Positions 1 to 9,703 of a stretch of DNA of 64,000 bases are shown piece after piece. This stretch comes from an archaeon (GTDB taxonomy: Archaea > Thermoproteota > Nitrososphaeria > Nitrososphaerales > Gagatemarchaeaceae), in the NCBI GenBank assembly GCA_021796515.1, contig JAKACC010000001.1, forward strand, positions 1 through 64,000. The letters run 5' to 3'. Numbering within the stretch: the first letter of the stretch is position 1; each line of letters opens with the position of its first letter. Position numbers and translations under genes: made by a program. Below the pieces are notes generated by a model. That model was not told the DNA's origin, made no database searches, and worked only from the letters and a program-made list of their open reading frames with translations.

Positions 1-2082
1 AAGGAGCTGGGGGTCGACGTCCTTTACTCGGACACCGACTCGCTCTTCCTGCACAGCCCTTCGAAGGAGCAGGTGCTCACCATATCCCGCTGGGCAGACA
101 AGGACCTCGGGGTCGAGCTGGACCTGGACAAGGTATACAGGTACGTGGCATTCAGCAGCAGGAAGAAGAACTACTTCGGGGTCCTCCCCGACGGGACGGT
201 GGACATAAAGGGGCTGACGGGCAAGAAATCAGTGCACGGAAGAACTACGATGATTGCCCGATACGATGACGCTGTCCAGCTCACGGACGTGGCGGGAGTG
301 TTCAGAGCCTTCGACTCCGGCAAGGATGTTGAAGTCCTCACCATCGTCGATGGATTGAACACCGCCTGGGTACACCCTTCGGATGCCATGAAGCACCGAG
401 TCGAAGACGTCTACAGAGTGAGGACGAGCAAAGGACGAGACCTGGTGCTCTCAGGAGACCATAGTGTCTATCTGATAGATCCACTTGGGCAGCTCCACCA
501 CAAGGAAACCCGTGCATTGAAAGTGGGCGACGTCGTCGTTGGCGCCCAGTATATCCCGCCGAGCACTCCGTCGACCAGCCTTAGGGTCCTCCAGCATATG
601 GTTAGCCCGCTCCGATTGATGAACGGCCTTGCCTACTCCGCGAATCCTTACTCCACAACAGGCATTCCCATTCCCGCAAGGCTGCCCATGAGCACAGAGC
701 TAGCGTCCATCCTAGGTCTATTCGTTACCGAAGGTAACGTGTCAAAGAAGCACAGGTCTCGAAATAATTCCATAACCCAAAACAGGATTGTCAACCCCGA
801 GGTATGCGCGGAGATTGAACGAGCATGGGAGATACTTTTCCAGAGGCCGGTGAAGGCATACATCCGCGGCAGAGGGGTGAACTCCTACTACCTTCCTAGG
901 CTTCATGCGGAACTCCTCGCCCAGCTTTGCGGCCGGTCCAGTGAGGGCAAGCATGTTCCCCAGTTAGTGTTCGATGCCGATGATCAATTCGTGGCTGCGT
1001 TTCTCAGGGCGGCGTTTTCAGGTGACGGCTACGGCAACGGAAAGAAAGTGAGCATCTCGTCAAAGAGCAGGGTGTTGGTCGTTGGGATCGGGTACTTGCT
1101 GGCCCGCTTCGACATCGACGTTTCAATACGGAGATTCCGCGTCAAGAGGAAGGCCCACTATCAGCTTAGTGTAGTTGGCTCGTACAGCCGGGACCGGTTC
1201 TATAGGTTCATTGGGTTCATGCAGCCTCGTTTCAACTTACCTGTCGGCATGGGCCCAAGAAATAAGGACCTGATTCCCGTTACCACAGAGGGACTCGTCG
1301 CTGTGAAAAATGAGATACTGAGCCGCAGGCATCAATCCAAAATCAAAACGGTCGACATGCACGACGTGAGGTACTACAACCTCTCTAAGCTGCGCCATTA
1401 CAACATCGTTATTGGGGCTCTTATGCAGATTGCGAACGATAGTGAAAAGAGGACGTTGAGAAGCATTGCACGGATGCTAAACGCCAGAGACGTAAGCTAT
1501 GACTTGGTGGAATCGGTCAGTAAACTCGGAGGAGGGGCAATGATGTACGACTTCTCAGTTCCTGCCTTCGAGCGTTTTGTCGCGGGAAACATCCCCACCC
1601 TCCTTCACAACAGCCAGACCCCCGAGTACCTGAAACGGATATTCTACAAGACGCTGGACATCCTGAGCGGCGTCAAGACCCCCGAGGACTTCGAACGGGC
1701 GCGAACGGACACGAAGGGGCTCCTCACGACGATGCTGAACGAGATCAAGGGGAAGAAGGTGCCCGTCATGGACCTCGCGTTCACGGTGATGATGGGGAAG
1801 CCTGCCGACAAGTACAGCGGGACCACCCCGCAGCACGTCAGGGCTGCGATACAGCTCCAGGAAAGGGGAAAGGAGATCAAGGCGGGGGAGATGATCGCCT
1901 ACGTCAAGACGAAGAGCCCTCCCTACGTCAAGCCCGCCGAGCTCGCGCGGTCCGACGAGATAGACCCTGACAAGTATATCGAGTACGCGCACTCCATGTT
2001 CGACCAGCTCCTAGACGCCCTTGACTTCTCCTTCGACGAGATAATGGGCGCCACGACGCTGGACCTCTTCTGGGGGAGTTAG
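1..2082 (+). CDS. polB: Family B DNA polymerase, C-terminal part (5' truncated by window), interrupted by an intein
   Basis: Frame is open from base 1. KELGVDVLYSDTDSLFLHSP carries the PolB motif C (YxDTDS). KKNYFGVLPDGTVDIKGLTGKK and SQTPEYLKRIFYKTLDIL are PolB thumb-side extein segments flanking the intein. Confidence 0.93.
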   Translation, partial: KELGVDVLYSDTDSLFLHSPSKEQVLTISRWADKDLGVELDLDKVYRYVAFSSRKKNYFGVLPDGTVDIKGLTGKKSVHGRTTMIARYDDAVQLTDVAGVFRAFDSGKDVEVLTIVDGLNTAWVHPSDAMKHRVEDVYRVRTSKGRDLVLSGDHSVYLIDPLGQLHHKETRALKVGDVVVGAQYIPPSTPSTSLRVLQHMVSPLRLMNGLAYSANPYSTTGIPIPARLPMSTELASILGLFVTEGNVSKKHRSRNNSITQNRIVNPEVCAEIERAWEILFQRPVKAYIRGRGVNSYYLPRLHAELLAQLCGRSSEGKHVPQLVFDADDQFVAAFLRAAFSGDGYGNGKKVSISSKSRVLVVGIGYLLARFDIDVSIRRFRVKRKAHYQLSVVGSYSRDRFYRFIGFMQPRFNLPVGMGPRNKDLIPVTTEGLVAVKNEILSRRHQSKIKTVDMHDVRYYNLSKLRHYNIVIGALMQIANDSEKRTLRSIARMLNARDVSYDLVESVSKLGGGAMMYDFSVPAFERFVAGNIPTLLHNSQTPEYLKRIFYKTLDILSGVKTPEDFERARTDTKGLLTTMLNEIKGKKVPVMDLAFTVMMGKPADKYSGTTPQHVRAAIQLQERGKEIKAGEMIAYVKTKSPPYVKPAELARSDEIDPDKYIEYAHSMFDQLLDALDFSFDEIMGATTLDLFWGS
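229..1611 (+). other. Intein (about 461 aa) with LAGLIDADG homing endonuclease inside PolB
   Basis: Starts SVHGRTTMI after ...KGLTGKK. Block B-like LVLSGDHSVYLID; DOD motifs LASILGLFVTEGNV and FLRAAFSGDGYGNG; C-terminal MMYDFSVPAFERFVAGNIPTLLHN followed by Ser (+1) and extein SQTPEYLK. Confidence 0.92.
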
Positions 2083-2191
2083 CGACGCCCGGGAGGACGA
2101 CGGAAGGGGGCCTCCGTCGCGGGCGCGCAGTCCGGCGGCCGCCTTCGAGGGTTAGCACGTTTGAATAGCACCGGCGAAAGGGGCCGGAGAG

Positions 2192-3034
2192 ATGCCCAGA
2201 AGGAGGCTGACGATAGGGCTCGTGCAGATGTCCATGGCGGAGGACAGGGAGTCCAACGTGCAGAAGGCGCTCGCCTACGTCGCAGAAGCGGCGAAGAAGG
2301 GGGCCGACGTGGTCTGCCTCCCCGAGCTCTTCTCCATGCGCTACTTCCCCTCCTCGAGGCGCTCGGGGGCCGAGCCGGAGCCCGTCCCAGGGAAGACGAG
2401 CAGGGCGCTGGGGGAGTGCGCCAGGAGGAACCAGGTGGTCCTTGTGGGCGGCTCCATCTTCGAGGCGGCGGGGAACTCGAGCTTCAACACCTGCCTCGTC
2501 TTCGACCGGACGGGGAAGGTGTCATCCAAGTACAGGAAGGTGCACATCCCGCAGGACGACCACTACTATGAGCAGGACTACTTCGAGCCCGGGAAGAAGT
2601 ACGCCGTCGCCAGGACGCCGGCCGGGACCTTCGGGACCCTCATCTGCTTCGACCAGTGGTATCCGGAGCCTGCGAGGGTCGAGAGGCTGATGGGGGCGGA
2701 CGTGATATTCTATCCCACCGCCATAGGGTGGGTGAAGGGGATCGAGCCGATCGAGGGGGACTGGAAGGAGGCGTGGGAGTCGGTCCAGGTGGGGCACGCC
2801 GTGGCCAACAGCGTGGTCGTCTGCGCGGTCAACAGGGTGGGAAGGGAGGGGGACTCCAACTTCTGGGGAGGCTCGTTCGTCGCGGACCAGTTCGGGAAGG
2901 TCCTGCTGAGGGCCGACGACGACGAAGGGGTGCACACGGTCGACTGCGACCTGGGGCTTGGCAGAGTGGTCGAGGAAGGGTGGGGGTTCATGAGAAACAG
3001 GAAGCCGTCTTCTTACAGGGCGATAGCGAAGTAG
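2192..3034 (+). CDS. aguB: N-carbamoylputrescine amidase (carbon-nitrogen hydrolase family)
   Basis: Nitrilase-superfamily E-K-C pattern (LPELF, KYRKVHIP, LICFDQWYPEPAR). Adjacent to agmatine deiminase. Confidence 0.88.
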   Translation: MPRRRLTIGLVQMSMAEDRESNVQKALAYVAEAAKKGADVVCLPELFSMRYFPSSRRSGAEPEPVPGKTSRALGECARRNQVVLVGGSIFEAAGNSSFNTCLVFDRTGKVSSKYRKVHIPQDDHYYEQDYFEPGKKYAVARTPAGTFGTLICFDQWYPEPARVERLMGADVIFYPTAIGWVKGIEPIEGDWKEAWESVQVGHAVANSVVVCAVNRVGREGDSNFWGGSFVADQFGKVLLRADDDEGVHTVDCDLGLGRVVEEGWGFMRNRKPSSYRAIAK

Positions 3035-3037
3035 GGC

Positions 3038-4093
3038 ATGGAACCGACCCCCGCATCGCTCGGCTTCAGGATGCCTGCCGAGTGGGAGAGGCACGACGCG
3101 ACCTGGATTTCGTGGCCCAAGGACCCGAACACCTTCCCGCCGTCCCTCCTCCCTAAGGTCGAGGAGGCCTACGTCAAGATGGTGGAGGCTCTCGGCGCGG
3201 CGGAAGAAGTGAGGATCCTTGTCGACGACGAGAAGACGGAGGCCCGGGCGGCGGCGATGCTGAAGCACGGCGAGGACGTCTCCTTCCACAGGATCAGGAC
3301 AGTCGACGTCTGGACCAGGGACTACCTGCCGACATATGTCAGAAAAGGGGAGGTGGCTCTCGTGAAGTGGGACTTCAACGCCTGGGGGAGGAAGTACGAC
3401 GACCTCCTCCCTGACGACGGGGCCGGGACGAGGGTCGCGGAGTCCACCGGACTGAGGATCTTCAGGCCAGGGGTGGTCCTGGAAGGAGGGTCCATCGACT
3501 CGGACGGGGAGGGGACGGTCCTCACCACCGAGCAGTGCCTCCTAAACCCCAACAGGAACCCCAGCTTGACGAGGGCGGACGTCGAAGGGGTCCTCCGGGA
3601 CTGTCTCGGGGCGAAGACGGTGCTCTGGCTGGGGAGGGGGATAGAAGGCGACGACACGGACGGCCACGTAGATGACGTCGCCAGGTTCGTGGGGCCACGG
3701 ACGGTGGCCGCGGCCGTCGAAACGAAGGAGTCCGACCCGAACAGGGCAGCGCTTTCGGAGAACCTCTCGGCGCTGAAGGGCGCCAGGACCGCACGCGGAG
3801 GGGCGATCGAAACGATCGAGATCCCCATGCCCCCGAGGGTCGAGTCCGAGTACGGGAGGCTCCCGGCGAGCCACCTCAACTTCTATGTCGGGAACCGCTC
3901 CGTGGTCGTCCCCACCTTCGGGGGGAGGAGCGACAGGACCGCCCTGAAGGCGCTTGAGGGGGCTTTCCCTACGAGAGAGGTGGTGGGGATAGACTGCCGG
4001 GCGCTCGCGTACGGGCTGGGGACCCTTCACTGCGTCACGCAGCAGGCGCCGTCCGCCACGCTGAGCCCTTCACCTGTACGACGCGGCCTCTGA
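3038..4093 (+). CDS. aguA: Agmatine deiminase (PAD_porph family)
   Basis: MPAEWERHDATWISWPKDPNTFP, VWTRDYLPTYV, VLEGGSIDSDGEGTVLTTEQCLLNPNRNP, GDDTDGHVDDVARF, GLGTLHCVTQQ. Confidence 0.92.
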   Translation: MEPTPASLGFRMPAEWERHDATWISWPKDPNTFPPSLLPKVEEAYVKMVEALGAAEEVRILVDDEKTEARAAAMLKHGEDVSFHRIRTVDVWTRDYLPTYVRKGEVALVKWDFNAWGRKYDDLLPDDGAGTRVAESTGLRIFRPGVVLEGGSIDSDGEGTVLTTEQCLLNPNRNPSLTRADVEGVLRDCLGAKTVLWLGRGIEGDDTDGHVDDVARFVGPRTVAAAVETKESDPNRAALSENLSALKGARTARGGAIETIEIPMPPRVESEYGRLPASHLNFYVGNRSVVVPTFGGRSDRTALKALEGAFPTREVVGIDCRALAYGLGTLHCVTQQAPSATLSPSPVRRGL

Positions 4094-5764
4094 CGCCACG
4101 GTGGAGACGAAGTCTTCGACCTTCACCCCGAATGCCTGCGCCCCGGCCCGGGTCCGGACCGCGACCGTCTTCGAGTCCTCCTCCTTCTTGCCGACCACCA
4201 GCATGTAGGGGATCTTCTGGAGCTGGGCGTCCCTGATCTTCGCCCCCATGGTCCCGCTCGAGAAGTCCCCCTCGACCCTGACCCCTCCGGCGGCGAGGGC
4301 GCCGGCCACCCCCCGGGCGTACTCCAGGTGCTCGTCCGAAAGAGGGATGACCCTCGCCTGGACGGGGGAGAGCCAGACGGGGAGCGCCCCCTTGTAGTGC
4401 TCGAGTATGATCCCCATGAACCGTTCGAGGGACCCCAGTATCGCCCTGTGGATGACCACCGGCGTGTGCTCCTTGCCGTCGGACCCCGTGTAGGCGAGCC
4501 TGAACCGCTTCGGCATCTGCAGGTCGAGCTGGAAGGTCCCGCACTGCCACTCCCTTCCGAGGGAGTCCTTGACGTCCACGTCTATCTTGGGTGAATAGAA
4601 GTTCCCCTCCTTCTCCTTGACCTCGTACTTCCATCCGCGCGACTCCATCGCCCGCGTCAGGGTGCTCGTCGCCCGCTCCCACTCCTCGTCGCTCCCCATG
4701 GAGTCGTCTGGCCTCGTCGATATCTTCGCCTTGTATGCGAGCCCGAAGACGCCGTAGACCTTCTCCATGAGGTCGAGGAGCTTGGCCACCTCCCCCTCGG
4801 CCTGCTCCTCCGTGCAGATGATGTGGGCGTCGTCCTGCGAGAGCGACTTCACCCTGAAGAGCCCGCTCGCGACGCCGCTCAGCTCGTTCCTGTAGAGGGG
4901 GTCGAAGGCCGCGTACCTGACCGGGAGCTCGCGAAAACTCCATTTCCTCGTCTTGTAAATCAGGAAGTGGGAGGGGCAGTTCATCGGTTTCATCCCCATC
5001 TCCTCGTTCCCCAGCGAAGTGAGGAACATGTTGTCCTTGTAGTGGGCGCTGTGCCCGCTGACCTGCCAGAGCGCGGTGTTCGCGAGCGCCGGGGTGCTCA
5101 CCTCCTGGTACCCGCCCTTCGCATACTCCTGCCTGAGGAACCCCACCAACGCGTCCCTGAGCGCCAGCCCCTTCTGATGGAGGTACACCATCCCGGGGGA
5201 GACCTCCTGGAAGCTGAACAGGTCGAGGCGCTCCCCGATGACCCTGTGGTCCGTCTCCGGCAGGTTCGCGTACTCGCTCTTCTTCAGCCTGGCCATCGCC
5301 TCCGCGTCGGTCATCTCCCTCCTCGCCCTCGCCTTCGGGGCCTGTGCGGGCCCGCCGTGGCTGTAGCTCCTGGACATCTCGGCCAGCGGGTGGCCCTTGA
5401 CCTTGACCTGCAGCGCCTTCGTCCAGCCGAAGGGCGCCCTGCTGACGTCCAGCCCAGACTCCTTCGCCGCATCCTCCATCGCCAGGAGGAGGGGAAGCGC
5501 CTCGCCGGGCGGGGCGAGGTCCTGGCTGATGTGCGCGAACGGGTACAGCATCAGCCGCTTCGTCCCCAGCTTCGACAGGAACTCCTTCGCCTCGGCCACC
5601 GCCTTCTTCGTGAGCGCGGCGTCGTCCCCCGACTCGAACGCCGTGAACAGCACCACGAGGTCCTCCTCCCTTACGGTCCGGGGGTCGATGTCCTCGGCCC
5701 CCTTGATCTCTCTCTTTACCGGAGTGTACTCTATGAAGTCGACGTGCATCTGCAGGATCTTCAA
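4070..5764 (-). CDS. thrS: Threonyl-tRNA synthetase, archaeal type
   Basis: Archaeal N-terminal domain (LKILQMHVDFIEYTPVKREIKGAEDI, TTG start chosen), MNCPSHFLIYK, class II motifs, C-terminal anticodon-binding domain. Confidence 0.92.
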   Translation of the reverse strand: MKILQMHVDFIEYTPVKREIKGAEDIDPRTVREEDLVVLFTAFESGDDAALTKKAVAEAKEFLSKLGTKRLMLYPFAHISQDLAPPGEALPLLLAMEDAAKESGLDVSRAPFGWTKALQVKVKGHPLAEMSRSYSHGGPAQAPKARARREMTDAEAMARLKKSEYANLPETDHRVIGERLDLFSFQEVSPGMVYLHQKGLALRDALVGFLRQEYAKGGYQEVSTPALANTALWQVSGHSAHYKDNMFLTSLGNEEMGMKPMNCPSHFLIYKTRKWSFRELPVRYAAFDPLYRNELSGVASGLFRVKSLSQDDAHIICTEEQAEGEVAKLLDLMEKVYGVFGLAYKAKISTRPDDSMGSDEEWERATSTLTRAMESRGWKYEVKEKEGNFYSPKIDVDVKDSLGREWQCGTFQLDLQMPKRFRLAYTGSDGKEHTPVVIHRAILGSLERFMGIILEHYKGALPVWLSPVQARVIPLSDEHLEYARGVAGALAAGGVRVEGDFSSGTMGAKIRDAQLQKIPYMLVVGKKEEDSKTVAVRTRAGAQAFGVKVEDFVSTVASEAASYR

Positions 5765-5771
5765 GGCGCCG

Positions 5772-5975
5772 CTACCATCTCGAACGCTCGAGGGACCTGG
5801 ACTTCCTGGTCGCCTTCTTCCAGGCCTTGTAATGGTCCCTGCAGAGGTAGACCCTGCGGCCATCCCCCCCGACGCTCAGACCGCTCCCGGCCATGTCTTC
5901 CTTGCTCAGGGACCTCTCGGCCTGGTTCTTGCACCCTGAGACCCCGCAGCCGACCCCCTTGTCGACCTTTCCCAA
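5772..5975 (-). CDS. Small Cys/His putative zinc-binding protein
   Basis: 67 aa: CGVSGCKNQAERSLS...VYLCRDHYKAWKKATRKSRSLERSRW. Co-directional, just upstream of thrS. Confidence 0.6.
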   Translation of the reverse strand: MGKVDKGVGCGVSGCKNQAERSLSKEDMAGSGLSVGGDGRRVYLCRDHYKAWKKATRKSRSLERSRW

Positions 5976-6032
5976 CGGATATCGACCCCGGCTCCTTTTA
6001 GTTAATATAAAAACCGGGCCCAGCCCTGCGAC

Positions 6033-6653
6033 ATGCTCGACAGGCTGAGGGGGCGTCTGGCGTCCTTCCTCACATCGGCGGGAAGGGTGTTCGCGCGCTT
6101 CGAGGGGTCCCCCGCCGCCTGGACCGGGGTCGGGGTCGTGCTGTCGTTGCTGGCCGCATACTCCTACGGCAGCGGCGGGTACCGGGGCGAGGCGCTGGCC
6201 GGGATCCTGGTGCTCGTGGCCGGATGGTTCGACATCGTAGACGGCGCGGTCGCCAGGGTCACCGGGAGGACGTCCGCGCGCGGGGCTTTCCTCGACTCGA
6301 CCCTCGACAGGGTGGCCGAGGTGGCGCTATTCGCGGGGATACTGGTCGGCGGGTACGCGGACCCTGTCTGGGTCCTCCTGGCGCTTTCGTTCAGCCTGCT
6401 GGTGAGCTACACCCGGGCGAAGGGGGACGCCCTGGGGGTGAAACTGGCGGGGGTCGGGATAGGGGAGAGGAGCGAGAGGCTCCTGATACTGTCTATCACA
6501 TCCCTCCTGGGGGTGGTGCAGTGGGGGGTCCTGATAGTACTGGCCGTCGCGCTCTTCACCTTCCTGGAGAGGAGTTTCACGGCCGCCAGGGTCCTAGGCG
6601 GGGCCCGGGAACCGAAGCATATTTCTACGCAACCGGGGGCCGCCCCCCCTTAG
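6033..6653 (+). CDS. CDP-alcohol phosphatidyltransferase (possibly archaetidylinositol phosphate synthase)
   Basis: Motif DIVDGAVARVTGRTSARGAFLDSTLDRV (D..DG..AR....G...D...D) plus multiple TM segments. Confidence 0.88.
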   Translation: MLDRLRGRLASFLTSAGRVFARFEGSPAAWTGVGVVLSLLAAYSYGSGGYRGEALAGILVLVAGWFDIVDGAVARVTGRTSARGAFLDSTLDRVAEVALFAGILVGGYADPVWVLLALSFSLLVSYTRAKGDALGVKLAGVGIGERSERLLILSITSLLGVVQWGVLIVLAVALFTFLERSFTAARVLGGAREPKHISTQPGAAPP

Positions 6654-6656
6654 GAT

Positions 6657-7394
6657 TTGGTCGACAAGCCGGGCAGGCGGAAGAAGCGGGTGGTCCCGTG
6701 GGCGAAGCTCGTCGCGGTGGCCCTTGTCGTCCTCGTCGCGGGGGCGGTGGCGTGGGAGGTCTACTGGAACTACATCTACGAGGTCCCGCCGGCCTACGTC
6801 GAGATAGGGACGAGCCAGGGGGACATCTACGTCCAGCTCTTCACCAACTGCGCCCCGAAGACGGTGGCAAACTTCGAGAACCTCTCGGCCACCGGGTTCT
6901 ACGACAACCTCGTGTTCCACAGGATCGTCCCGGGGTTCGTGATACAGACCGGGGACCCCAACACCAGGGGCGCCGTCAACAGCACCCGCCCGACGTGGGG
7001 ACAGGGCGGGTCCCCCCAGACCGTCCCTCTGGAGGTGTCCAGGTGCCCCACGCTGACCAACGCGGCGGGGTACGTCGCCATGGCCAGAGAGGGGAACACG
7101 ACCTACGGGTTCAACACCGGGTCCTCGCAGTTCTACATCGTCCTGGATAACCAGACCCAGCCCACGCTCTCCCAGCTGGACGGATACTACACCATCTTCG
7201 GGAAGGTCATTTCAGGGATGAACGTGGTCTGCGCCATAGCCAACAAGAACGTCGACCCCACCTACGGTTCCAGCGTACCTTCCACTTCGTACCTCGTCTC
7301 CCAGCCCATCTACCCGCAGCGCGCGATGATGTACAATGTGACCGTCATCCCTGCGTCCGAGGCGCCGGCCCCTGTGCCGATAAAGCAGTGCTGA
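6657..7394 (+). CDS. Membrane-anchored cyclophilin-type peptidyl-prolyl isomerase
   Basis: N-terminal TM then GDIYVQLFTNCAPKTVANFENL, FHRIVPGFVIQTGDP, GFNTGSSQFYIVL, FGKVISGMNVV. Confidence 0.9.
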   Translation: MVDKPGRRKKRVVPWAKLVAVALVVLVAGAVAWEVYWNYIYEVPPAYVEIGTSQGDIYVQLFTNCAPKTVANFENLSATGFYDNLVFHRIVPGFVIQTGDPNTRGAVNSTRPTWGQGGSPQTVPLEVSRCPTLTNAAGYVAMAREGNTTYGFNTGSSQFYIVLDNQTQPTLSQLDGYYTIFGKVISGMNVVCAIANKNVDPTYGSSVPSTSYLVSQPIYPQRAMMYNVTVIPASEAPAPVPIKQC

Positions 7395-7458
7395 CGCCAG
7401 AGCGATCGGGGTTGGACGCGAGTAACATTCACGTCTGGCCGAGGACCTGGAACGGGAT

Positions 7459-7734
7459 TTACCAGGAGCGCCGCTCGCTCTTGGCTCTGACTTTCACGAT
7501 GCCGTAGTGCACCGCGCAGGAGACGCAGTAGTAGGCCACCTGGGTGGGGCTCGCGATGTATGCGCCGGCGGCCCTGAGCTCCCTGGCGAGGCTCGGCTCG
7601 ACCAGGCTCGTCCTCTTTGTGACCTTCTTCGCCTTGTCTCGGGGGACCGCGGCCCCGCAGTTGCTGCAGTGGATGAGTTCGCCGTGCCCCTTTCCGCCCT
7701 TAGCGCGCCCGCGACTCTTTCTCTTCTTCGACAA
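7459..7734 (-). CDS. rps26e: 30S ribosomal protein S26e
   Basis: SKKRKSRGRAKGGKGHGELIHCSNCGAAVPRDKAKKVTKRTSLVEP...YYCVSCAVHYGIVKVR. TTG start chosen. Confidence 0.92.
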   Translation of the reverse strand: MSKKRKSRGRAKGGKGHGELIHCSNCGAAVPRDKAKKVTKRTSLVEPSLARELRAAGAYIASPTQVAYYCVSCAVHYGIVKVRAKSERRSW

Positions 7735-7765
7735 AACGAACTTTTCAGCCTCGCCCCGCATCTCC

Positions 7766-7779
7766 CTTTAAACATATAC
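7766..7779 (-). promoter_or_regulatory. Putative TATA box for rps26e
   Basis: A/T-rich TATATGTTTAAAG on the minus strand upstream of S26e in an otherwise GC-rich region. Confidence 0.45.
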
Positions 7780-7851
7780 CGAGACGCGCGGGCGAAACGC
7801 AAAGCCGGCCGGAAGGTCGGGGCAGGCAGCGGATTTTCGCCTTGGGCGAGT

Positions 7852-7860
7852 CTTTAAATC
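7852..7860 (+). promoter_or_regulatory. Putative TATA box for the APC permease gene
   Basis: CTTTAAATC just upstream of the ATG at 7877; an SD-like GGAGGGG lies between. Confidence 0.4.
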
Positions 7861-7876
7861 ACGACTGGAGGGGAGC

Positions 7877-9568
7877 ATGACGCACTTCTTGTCCAAACCT
7901 TCGGTCTGGATTCGGGAAGCAACCGGCGTCGTGAAGAATGTCAACCCACTTACCATGTTTTGGGCCAACATGGGAGAGATCGGTTTCGGCGGAGGGTTCC
8001 TGTTCCTCAACATCATATTCGCGTCGTTCATCAGCTCGATCCCCGGAGGGTCGAACCCCGAGGACGTCATCCCCGCGGTGGGAGTGTTCACCATCGCCGT
8101 CCTCTTCGAGGCCTACATCTTCTACCACATCACCCACAGCGTGGGGAGGACCGGCGGGGACTACGTCTGGCTGAGCAGGATAGTCAACCCCTCTTTCGCC
8201 GGGTTCCTGATGCTCGGGTTCGTCTTCACCGGGATTCCGTTCATCGGCGTGGACCTGTTCTTCATGTTCTCCACGATGGCCCCCTCCTTCGCCACGCTCG
8301 GGCAGGTGACGAACAACGCTGGGCTCTCGACGGCGGCGACGGCGCTGAACTTCTACGGCGGTGCCTTCAACGCCCCCGAGGCCATCATCATAGGGCTGGC
8401 CATAATCGCCGTCATCACGATCATCGACATCTTCAGGCCCTCTCTCGGGTTCAAGGTCCTGGCAGGGTTCGTGGCCTTGGGGACCCTGGCGGCGCTGGCG
8501 ATGGCCGCCCTCTTCCTCCTGGCGGGCCCGTCGGGGGTCCAGTCGTCGCTGAACTCCTATCTTGGGACCTACGGACTCTACTACTTCAACGGGACAGGCT
8601 ATAGCGCCGCGACGAGCGTCAACCAGCTGGCGACCCTTCCAGCCCTCGGCGGAGGGGTCCCGTCGTTCTCCTGGATGGGCGCGTTCCTGCTGCTCCCGTT
8701 CGTGGCGATATACATGCCCTGGATCAACAACGTGGCCGCGTTCGGCGGGGAGCTGAAGAGCATCAAGAAGAGCGCGATGTACGCGACCTTCGCCGTCGTC
8801 CTCGCCAGCGGGGTCCTCCTGCTCGTGTTCAACCAGCTCTACATCTCGTACGTAGGAGGCCCCGCGGTGACCTACGGGCTGGCGCAGACTTCATCCACCA
8901 TGCTGAGCGTCGCCACCATGATATCAGGGAACAACGCCGCCCTCGGCTGGTTCATGAACCTCGGGTTCTCCCTCTGGTTCCTGGCGTCCATCGCGCAGAC
9001 CATCCTCGTGATATCCAGGTACCTCCTCGGGATGGGGTTCGACAGGTTCATCCCCACCTGGTTCGCCGAAGTCAGCAACAGGTTCCACTCTCCGGTCAAC
9101 GGGCTCGTCTTCCCCGCGGTGATCGCCGGCGTGGTGACCATATTCGTGATGTACTACTCATTCGTCTCCGCCTTCACCACGACGGGGCTGGGGACCATGT
9201 ACTTCGCCTGCATCGGCCTCACCGCGATCTACTACGCCTACAAGAGAAGGGCTCAGCTGAAAGGGACGGCCACGGCGCTCATAATCTCAGGGGTCGTCGT
9301 CCTCTCATTCTTCGCGGTCCTGACGGCAGAGTTCTTCGTCTACCCGTACTTCGGGGTCAGCATAGCCAACCTCGGGGCGGCGATTTCGGCAGGGATGAAC
9401 TACACCAACCCGGCCGGCGTCCAGCAGATATACGGAGGACTCCCATGGCTCATCATAATCTTCGGGTTCTGGATCATAGGGGCCTTCTGGTACACGATCA
9501 GGAAGCGGTACCTGAAGAGCAAAGGGATAGACCTCTCGGTCACCTACAAGGAAATCCCTCCGGAATAA
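7877..9568 (+). CDS. APC-family amino acid permease
   Basis: 563 aa, about 12 TM segments; FWANMGEIGFGGGFLFLN N-terminus and APC-like layout. Confidence 0.8.
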   Translation: MTHFLSKPSVWIREATGVVKNVNPLTMFWANMGEIGFGGGFLFLNIIFASFISSIPGGSNPEDVIPAVGVFTIAVLFEAYIFYHITHSVGRTGGDYVWLSRIVNPSFAGFLMLGFVFTGIPFIGVDLFFMFSTMAPSFATLGQVTNNAGLSTAATALNFYGGAFNAPEAIIIGLAIIAVITIIDIFRPSLGFKVLAGFVALGTLAALAMAALFLLAGPSGVQSSLNSYLGTYGLYYFNGTGYSAATSVNQLATLPALGGGVPSFSWMGAFLLLPFVAIYMPWINNVAAFGGELKSIKKSAMYATFAVVLASGVLLLVFNQLYISYVGGPAVTYGLAQTSSTMLSVATMISGNNAALGWFMNLGFSLWFLASIAQTILVISRYLLGMGFDRFIPTWFAEVSNRFHSPVNGLVFPAVIAGVVTIFVMYYSFVSAFTTTGLGTMYFACIGLTAIYYAYKRRAQLKGTATALIISGVVVLSFFAVLTAEFFVYPYFGVSIANLGAAISAGMNYTNPAGVQQIYGGLPWLIIIFGFWIIGAFWYTIRKRYLKSKGIDLSVTYKEIPPE

Positions 9569-9703
9569 GCGGGCCGGGAAAGAACAGGGCCGAAGGCAAA
9601 AAGGCCCGCAGGGCTCTTGTGTCGGCCTCCTCGACGCCGGGACTTTGGTCGTTCCGCTTCCGCGCTTCAACTCGCATTTAAGCCGGTCAGGCGGAGGCGG
9701 GGC

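Noticed and set aside
4823-6001. 392-aa + strand ORF
   Set aside because: Antisense shadow of thrS; high-GC artefact.
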